In this document: piece by piece, positions 46,087 to 51,187 of the stretch | Position numbering within the stretch: the first letter of the stretch is position 1 | Layout of the letters: each line of letters begins with the position of its first letter | Origin: Saccoglossus kowalevskii | Lineage: Eukaryota; Hemichordata; Enteropneusta; Harrimaniidae | Direction: 5' to 3' | Assembly: GCF_000003605.2 (NCBI RefSeq) | Contig: NW_003126881.1 | Coordinates: forward strand, 1-51,187 | Length of the DNA: 51,187 nt | Made by a program: the position numbers and the translations under genes | The notes under the pieces: model-generated | The model's database searches: none | What the model was told of the DNA's origin: nothing | The model's input: only the letters and a program-made list of their open reading frames with translations

Positions 46087-46581
46087 TATGGGCTGCTACG
46101 ATTTAGTTTTCTGCAAGATTGCACAAGAACACCAGCTGCACTCAATAAAAAAATACGTCGTGAATACTGTTAGCGGATAAGAATTTGCGAAATTAAAGAG
46201 ATAACATTGATGTGCTGGATCAGATGACTCAGTCAATTAGACAGGAATTTTAGGATCTAGACATATAAAACACCTTGTGGCACTATAAAAAAAATGCAAA
46301 ATACTATTACATAAAATACCAACGAATAAGGCATGTGACATCGAATCACATAATAGCGGTCCGAGTCACATTGTGGTCATATGGCGATGCAATAATTGTG
46401 TGTTCTGCAAAATTGAACTGCTACACCTGTCACAGCCAAACATGCAACTATTTCAAGAATAAATTTAGCAGGTGCAAATTCGCAACTATGGGGATGTGCA
46501 GAACCCAACGACTTATTCAATTATCCAGGTAAATAGGAATTCGTAAAAAAATTAGATGGCACAGGATGAAGATGTACTTAA

Positions 46582-46638
46582 GACTCCGTGGCCTAATGGA
46601 TAAGGCGTCTGACTTCGAATCAGAAGATTGCGGGGTAG
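46582..46638 (+). pseudogene. tRNA-Arg(UCG) pseudogene, T arm deleted
   Basis: Same 16-nt deletion, plus C72A (GGGGTAG). It is adjacent to the 46030 copy. Confidence 0.9.
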
Positions 46639-47129
46639 TATGGGCTGCTACGATTTAGTTTTCTGCAAGATTGCACAAGAACACCAGCTGCACTCAATAA
46701 AAAATACGTCGTGAATACTGTTAGCGGAAAAGAATTTGCGAAATTAAAGAGATAACATTGATGTGCTGGATCAGATGACTCAGTCAATTAGACAGGAATT
46801 TGAGGATCTAGACATAAAACACCTTGTGGCACTATAAAAAAACGCAAAACACTATTACATAAAATACCAATGAATAAGACATGTGACATCGAATCACATA
46901 ATTGCGGTCCGAGTCACATCGTGGTCGTATGGCGACGCAATAATTGTGTGTTCTGCAAAATTGAACTGCTACACCTGTCACAGCCAAACATGCAACTATT
47001 TCAAGAATAAATTCACCAGGTGTTAATTCGCAAATATGGGGATGTGCAGAACTCAAAGACATATTCAATTATCCAGGTAAATAGGAATTCGTAAAAAAAT
47101 TAGATGGCACAGTATGAAGACGTACTTAA

Positions 47130-47208
47130 GACTCCGTGGCCTAATGGATAAGGCGTCTCACTCTGACTTCGAATCAGAAGATTGCGGGTTCGAGTCCCGT
47201 CGGGGTCG
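47130..47208 (+). pseudogene. tRNA-Arg(UCG), 79 nt, six-base insertion
   Basis: GTCTCACTCTGAC shows a 6-nt near-duplication at the 5' side of the anticodon stem. A normal anticodon arm can still form if the extra bases bulge out. T arm and B box are intact. The 3' flank is the left-end type ATGGTGAATACTATT. Confidence 0.6.
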
Positions 47209-47706
47209 TATTGGTTGGTACGATTTAGTTTTCTGCAAGATTGCACAAGAACACCAGCTGCACTCAATAAAAAAATACATGGTGAATACTATTAGCGGAT
47301 AAGAATTTGCGAAATTAAAGAGATAACATTGATGTGCTGGATCAGATGAGTCAGTCAATTAGACAGGAATTTTAGGATCCAGACATATAAAACACCTTGT
47401 GGCACTATAAAAAAAACGCAAAATACTATTACAACATAAAATACCAACGAATAAGGAATGTGACATCGAATCACATAATTGCGGTCCGAGTGACATTGTG
47501 GTCATATGGCGGTGCAATAATTGTGTGTTCTGCAAAATTGAACTGCTACACCTGTCACAGCCAAACATGCAACTATTTCAAGAATAAATTTACCAGGTGC
47601 TAATTCGCAAATATGGGGATGTGCAGAACCCAACGACTTATTCAACTATCCAGGTAAATAGGAATTCGTAAAAAAATTAGATGGCACAGGATGAAGATGT
47701 ACTTAA

Positions 47707-47769
47707 GACTCCGTGGCCTAATGGATAAGGCGTCTGACTTCGAATCAGAAGATTGCGGGGTCGGGGTCG
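47707..47769 (+). pseudogene. tRNA-Arg(UCG) pseudogene, 10-nt T-arm deletion
   Basis: GCGGGG is followed by TCGGGGTCG. The T loop and 5' half of the B box are missing, with different endpoints from the 16-nt deletions. Confidence 0.88.
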
Positions 47770-48260
47770 TATGGGCTGCTACGATTTAGTTTTCTGCAAG
47801 ATTGCACAAGAACACCAGCTGCACTCAATAAAAAAATACGTCGTGAATACTGTTAGCGGATAAGAATTTGCGAAATTAAGAGATAACATTGATGTGCTGG
47901 ATCAGATGACTCAGTCAATTAGACAGGAATTTGAGGATCTAGACATAAAACACCTTGTGGCACTATAAAAAAAACGCAAAATACTATTACATAAAATACC
48001 AACGAATAAGGCATTTGACATCGAATCACATATTGCGGTCCGAGTCACATTGTGTTCGTATGGCGATGCAATAATTGTGTGTTCTGCAAAATTGAACTGC
48101 TACACCTGTCACAGCCAAACATGCAACTATTTCAAGAATAAATTTACCAGGTGCTAATTCGCAAATATTGGGATGTACAGAACCCAACGACTTATTCAAT
48201 TATCCAGGTAAATAGGAATTCGTAAAAAAATTAGATGGCACAGGATGAAGATGTACTTAA

Positions 48261-48333
48261 GACTCCGTGGCCTAATGGATAAGGCGTCTGACTTCGAATC
48301 AGAAAATTGCGGGGTCGAGTCCCGTAGGGGTCG
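48261..48333 (+). tRNA. tRNA-Arg(UCG), G45A T54G C66A
   Basis: The T loop starts GTC instead of TTC, losing U54 and the reverse-Hoogsteen pair with A58. C66A breaks pair 7-66. Probably inactive. Confidence 0.48.
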
Positions 48334-48837
48334 TATGAGCTGCTACGATTTAGTTTTCTGCAAGATTGCACAAGAACACCAGCTGCACTCAATAAAAAAA
48401 TACGTCGTGAATACTGTTAGCGGATAAGAATTTGCGAAATTAAAGAGATAACATTGATGTGCTGGATCAGATGAGTCAGTCAATTAGACAGGAATTTTAG
48501 GATCTAGACATATAAAACGCCTTGTGGCACTATAAAAAAAAACGCAAAATACTATTACATAAAATACCAACGAATAAGGCATGTGACATCGAATCACATA
48601 ATTGCGGTCCGAGTCACACTGTGGTCGTATGGCGATGCAATAATTGTGTGTTCTGCAAAATTGAACTGCTACACCTGTCACAGCCAAACATGCAACTATT
48701 TCAAGATTAAATTTAGCAGGTGCAAATTCGCAAATTCGGAAATATGGGGATGTGCAGAACCCAACGACTTATTCAATTATCCAGGTAAATAGGAATTCGT
48801 AAAAAAATTAGATGGCACAGGATGAAGATGTACTTAA

Positions 48838-48910
48838 GACTCCGTGGCCTAATGGATAAGGCGTCTGACTTCGAATCAGAAGATTGCGGGTTCGAGTCCC
48901 GTCGGGGTCG
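48838..48910 (+). tRNA. tRNA-Arg(UCG), consensus
   Basis: Exact consensus with TATGGGCTGC flank and intact terminator. Confidence 0.92.
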
Positions 48911-49403
48911 TATGGGCTGCTACGATTTAGTTTTCTGCAAGATTGCACAAGAACACCAGCTGCACTCAATAAAAAAATACGTCGTGAATACTGTTAGCGG
49001 ATAAGAATTTGCGAAATTAAAGAGATAACATTGATGTGCTGGATCAGATGAGTCAGTCAATTAGACAGGAATTTTAGGATCTAGACATATAAAACACCTT
49101 GTGGCACTATAAAAAAACGCAAAATACTATTACATAAAATACCAATGAATATGGAATGTGACATCGAATCACATAATTGCGGTCCGAGTCACATCGTGGT
49201 CGTATGGCGACGCAATAATTGTGTGTTCTGCAAAATTGAACTGCTACACCTGTCACAGCCAAACATGCAACTATTACAAGAATAAATTTAGCAGGTGCAA
49301 ATTCGCAAATATGGGGATGTACAGAACCAAACGACTTATTCAATTATTCAGTAAATAGGATTTCGTAAAAAAATTAGATGGCACAGGATGAAGATGTACT
49401 TAA

Positions 49404-49476
49404 TACTCCGTGGCCTAATGGATAAGGCGTCTGACTTCGAATCAGAAGATTTCGGGTTCGAGTCCCGTCGGGGTCG
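49404..49476 (+). tRNA. tRNA-Arg(UCG), G1T G49T type
   Basis: Same tRNA and ACAAAAACATCAGC flank as at 8563. Confidence 0.6.
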
Positions 49477-49978
49477 TATTGGCTGCTACGATTTAGTTTT
49501 CTGCAAGATTGCACAAAAACATCAGCTGCACTCAATAAAAAAAATACGTCGTGAATACTGTTAGCGGATAAGAATTTGCGAAATTAAAGAGATAACATTG
49601 ATGTGCTGGATCAGATGAGTCAGTCAATTAGACAGGAATTTTAGGATCTAGACATATAAAACACCTTGTGGCACTATAAAAAAAAACCGCAACATACTAT
49701 TACAACATAAAATACCAACGAATAAGGCATGTGACATCGAATCACATAATTGCGGTCCGAGTGACATTGTGGTCATATGGCGATGCAATAATTGTGTGTT
49801 CTGCAACATTGAACTGCTACACCTGTCACAGCCAAACATGCAACTATTTCAAAAATAAATTTACCAGGTGCAAATTCGCAAATATGGGGATGTGCAGAAC
49901 CCAACGACTTATTCAATTATCCAGGTAAATAGGAATTCGTAAAAAAAATTAGATGGCACAGGATGAAGATGTACTTAA

Positions 49979-50051
49979 TACTCCGTGGCCTAATGGATAA
50001 GGCGTGTGACTTCGAATCAGAAGATTTCGGGTTCGAGTCCCGTCGGGGTCG
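49979..50051 (+). tRNA. tRNA-Arg(UCG), G1T C28G G49T
   Basis: As at 9139 but also C28G, a G28-G42 mismatch in the anticodon stem. Half B has the same C28G change together with G42C, so this copy has half of that paired exchange. Confidence 0.55.
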
Positions 50052-50543
50052 TATTGGCTGCTACGATTTAGTTTTCTGCAAGATTGCACAAAAACATCAG
50101 CTGCACTCAATAAAAAAATACGTCGTGAATACTGTTAGCGGATAAGAATTTGCGAAATTAAAGAGATAACATTGATGTGCTGGATCAGATGAGTCAGTCA
50201 ATTAGACAGGAATTTTAGGATCTAGACATAAAACACCTTGTGGCACTATAAAAAAACGCAAAGCACTATTACATAAAATACCAATGAATAAGGCATGTGA
50301 CATCGAATCACATAATTGCGGTCCGAGTCACATTGTGGTCGTATGGCGACGCAATAATTGTGTGTTCTGCAAAATTGAACTGCTACACCTGTCACAGCCA
50401 AACATGCAACTATTTCAAGAATAAATTTAGCAGGAGCAAATTCGCAAATATGGGGATGTGCAGAACCCAACGACTTATTCAATTATCCAGGTAAATAGGA
50501 ATTCGTAAAAAAAATAGATGGCACAGGATGAAGATGTACTTAA

Positions 50544-50616
50544 GACTCCGTGGCCTAATGGATAAGGCGTCTGACTTCGAATCAGAAGATTGCGGGTTCG
50601 AGTCCCGTCGGGGTCG
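50544..50616 (+). tRNA. tRNA-Arg(UCG), consensus, T5 terminator
   Basis: Exact consensus. The downstream terminator is TTTTT rather than TTTT. Confidence 0.92.
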
Positions 50617-51107
50617 TATTGGCTGCTACGATTTAGTTTTTCTGCAAGATTGCACAAGAACACCAGCTGCACTCAATAAAAAAATACGTCGTAATACTGT
50701 TAGCGGATAAGAATTTGCGAAATTAAAGAGATAACATTGATGTGCTGGATCAGATGAGTCAGTCAATTAGACAGGAATTTTAGGATCTAGACATAAAACA
50801 CCTTGTGGCACTATAAAAAACGCAAAACACTATTACATAAAATAACAATGAATAAGGCATGTGACATCGAATCACATAATTGCGGTCCGAGTCACATTGT
50901 GGTCGTATGGCGATGCAATAATTGTGTGTTCTGCAAAATTGAACTGCTACACCTGTCACAGCCAAACATGCAACTATTTCAAGAATAAATTTAGCAGGTG
51001 CAAATTCGCAAATATGGGAATGTACAGAACCCAACGACTTATTCAATTATCCAGGTAAATAGGAATTCGTAAAAAAATTAGATGGCACAGGATGAAGATG
51101 TACTTAA

Positions 51108-51181
51108 GACTCCATGGCCTAATAGAAAAGGCGTAATGACTTCGAATCAGAAGATTGCGGGTTCGAGTCCCGTCGGGGTCG
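51108..51181 (+). pseudogene. tRNA-Arg(UCG), 74 nt, degenerate last copy
   Basis: G7A, G18A and U20a to A, plus an insertion giving GCGTAATGAC in place of GCGTCTGAC, which breaks the anticodon stem. The T arm and 3' acceptor strand are consensus. The next bases, CATTGA, differ from the usual TATTGG, then the window ends. Confidence 0.6.
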
Positions 51182-51187
51182 CATTGA

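Larger units (their letters stand above)
49380..50230 (+). repeat. Block copied from about 8540-9390 (offset about 40.8 kb)
   Basis: Two successive G1T G49T tRNAs, 575-576 bp apart in both places, flank a half B with ACAACATAAAATACC, CAACATTGAAC and TTCAAAAATAAATTTACC. The marks keep their order across 40 kb of array. Confidence 0.75.
1..51187 (+). repeat. tRNA-Arg(UCG) dimeric satellite array (whole window)
   Basis: The same unit of about 565-571 bp recurs head to tail about 92 times with no other sequence between copies, and both window ends cut through a unit. Each unit has half A (functional-looking tRNA-Arg) followed by half B (diverged copy with a broken tRNA). Every interval between the tRNA entries below holds the 3' flank of A, a half B and the 5' flank of the next A. 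Units differ by point changes, poly-A length (5 to 11 A after CTAT in half B) and small indels, and variant combinations recur at distant places. The unit grew by duplication of a roughly 280-bp tRNA-containing block, then amplification of the dimer (inference from the A/B alignment). In the tRNA entries, 'consensus' means the commonest 73-nt sequence: acceptor GACTCCG/CGGGGTC, D stem GCCT/AGGC, anticodon stem TCTGA/TCAGA, loop CTTCGAA, T stem GCGGG/CCCGT, discriminator G73. Residue numbers follow standard tRNA numbering. Confidence 0.97.

Noticed and set aside
417-51181. Treating all 91 loci as functional tRNA genes
   Set aside because: Many have lost invariant bases (G18/G19, U54, U55, C56, C61) or stem pairs. 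Only about 21 match the consensus or its C4 form, so copy number overstates the likely gene dose.
1-51187. CRISPR array
   Set aside because: The repeat unit is hundreds of bases with no unique spacers, and it contains a eukaryotic tRNA gene.
1-51187. Array of tRNA-derived SINE insertions
   Set aside because: Units are strictly head to tail with constant phase. There are no target-site duplications, no terminal A or simple-repeat tail between copies, and no unrelated flanking DNA.
1-51187. Entamoeba-type tRNA array
   Set aside because: Those arrays also place tRNA genes in tandem units, but with short tandem repeats between genes and often several isoacceptors. Here there are no short tandem repeats and the second half is a diverged tRNA copy. 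It is not strictly excluded by sequence alone.
1-51187. Bacterial or organellar tRNA cluster
   Set aside because: No encoded CCA, no other tRNA species, no ribosomal or protein genes, and good polymerase III A box, B box and T4 terminator.

Overview
The window is one continuous tandem array, with no protein-coding gene. The repeat is about 565-571 bp (shortest units about 371 bp, mean spacing about 557 bp). It runs off both ends and repeats about 92 times. Each unit carries one 73-nt tRNA-Arg(UCG) gene on the + strand. I placed 91 such loci; a 92nd has been deleted at about 5811. The gene has no encoded CCA, a good internal A box and B box, and a TTTT RNA polymerase III terminator 21 nt downstream. 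This makes the source a eukaryotic nuclear genome. The gene body closely resembles animal tRNA-Arg(UCG), so a metazoan is likely, but I cannot name the species.

The unit is itself an ancient dimer. Half A (about 276 bp) holds the tRNA gene. Half B (about 295 bp) is a diverged copy of the same ancestral block: flanks, tRNA region and 3' sequence align in order. The tRNA in half B is broken by about 40 nt of AT-rich sequence in the D arm, has lost U33 and the T arm, and has no T4 terminator. It still keeps a perfect 5-bp anticodon stem through a paired C28-G42 to G28-C42 exchange. The window is therefore a higher-order-repeat satellite built from a tRNA gene.

Layout. About 0.4-5.5 kb: units of a local subfamily (CAGCAG and ATGGTG flanks) and two adjacent near-identical units. 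About 5.8 kb: a fusion that deleted one tRNA. 6-16 kb: mixed units, including two copies with anticodon UCA and a block repeated at a 2806-bp offset. 16-31 kb: several cassettes that recur 12-15 kb apart. 31-36 kb and 43-46 kb: units whose B box carries T55 to C. 46-48 kb: units with T-arm deletions. 48-51 kb: copies of blocks seen at 8.5-9.4 kb and 34.5 kb, then an unusually degenerate final copy.

About 21 of the 91 tRNA loci match the array consensus or differ only by the better-paired C4. Most others have one to three changes, many of them structure-breaking. The array looks like a mix of possibly active genes and pseudogenes under unequal exchange and gene conversion. In several places the exchange point falls inside the tRNA gene. 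The many small open frames on both strands are by-products of the repeat.
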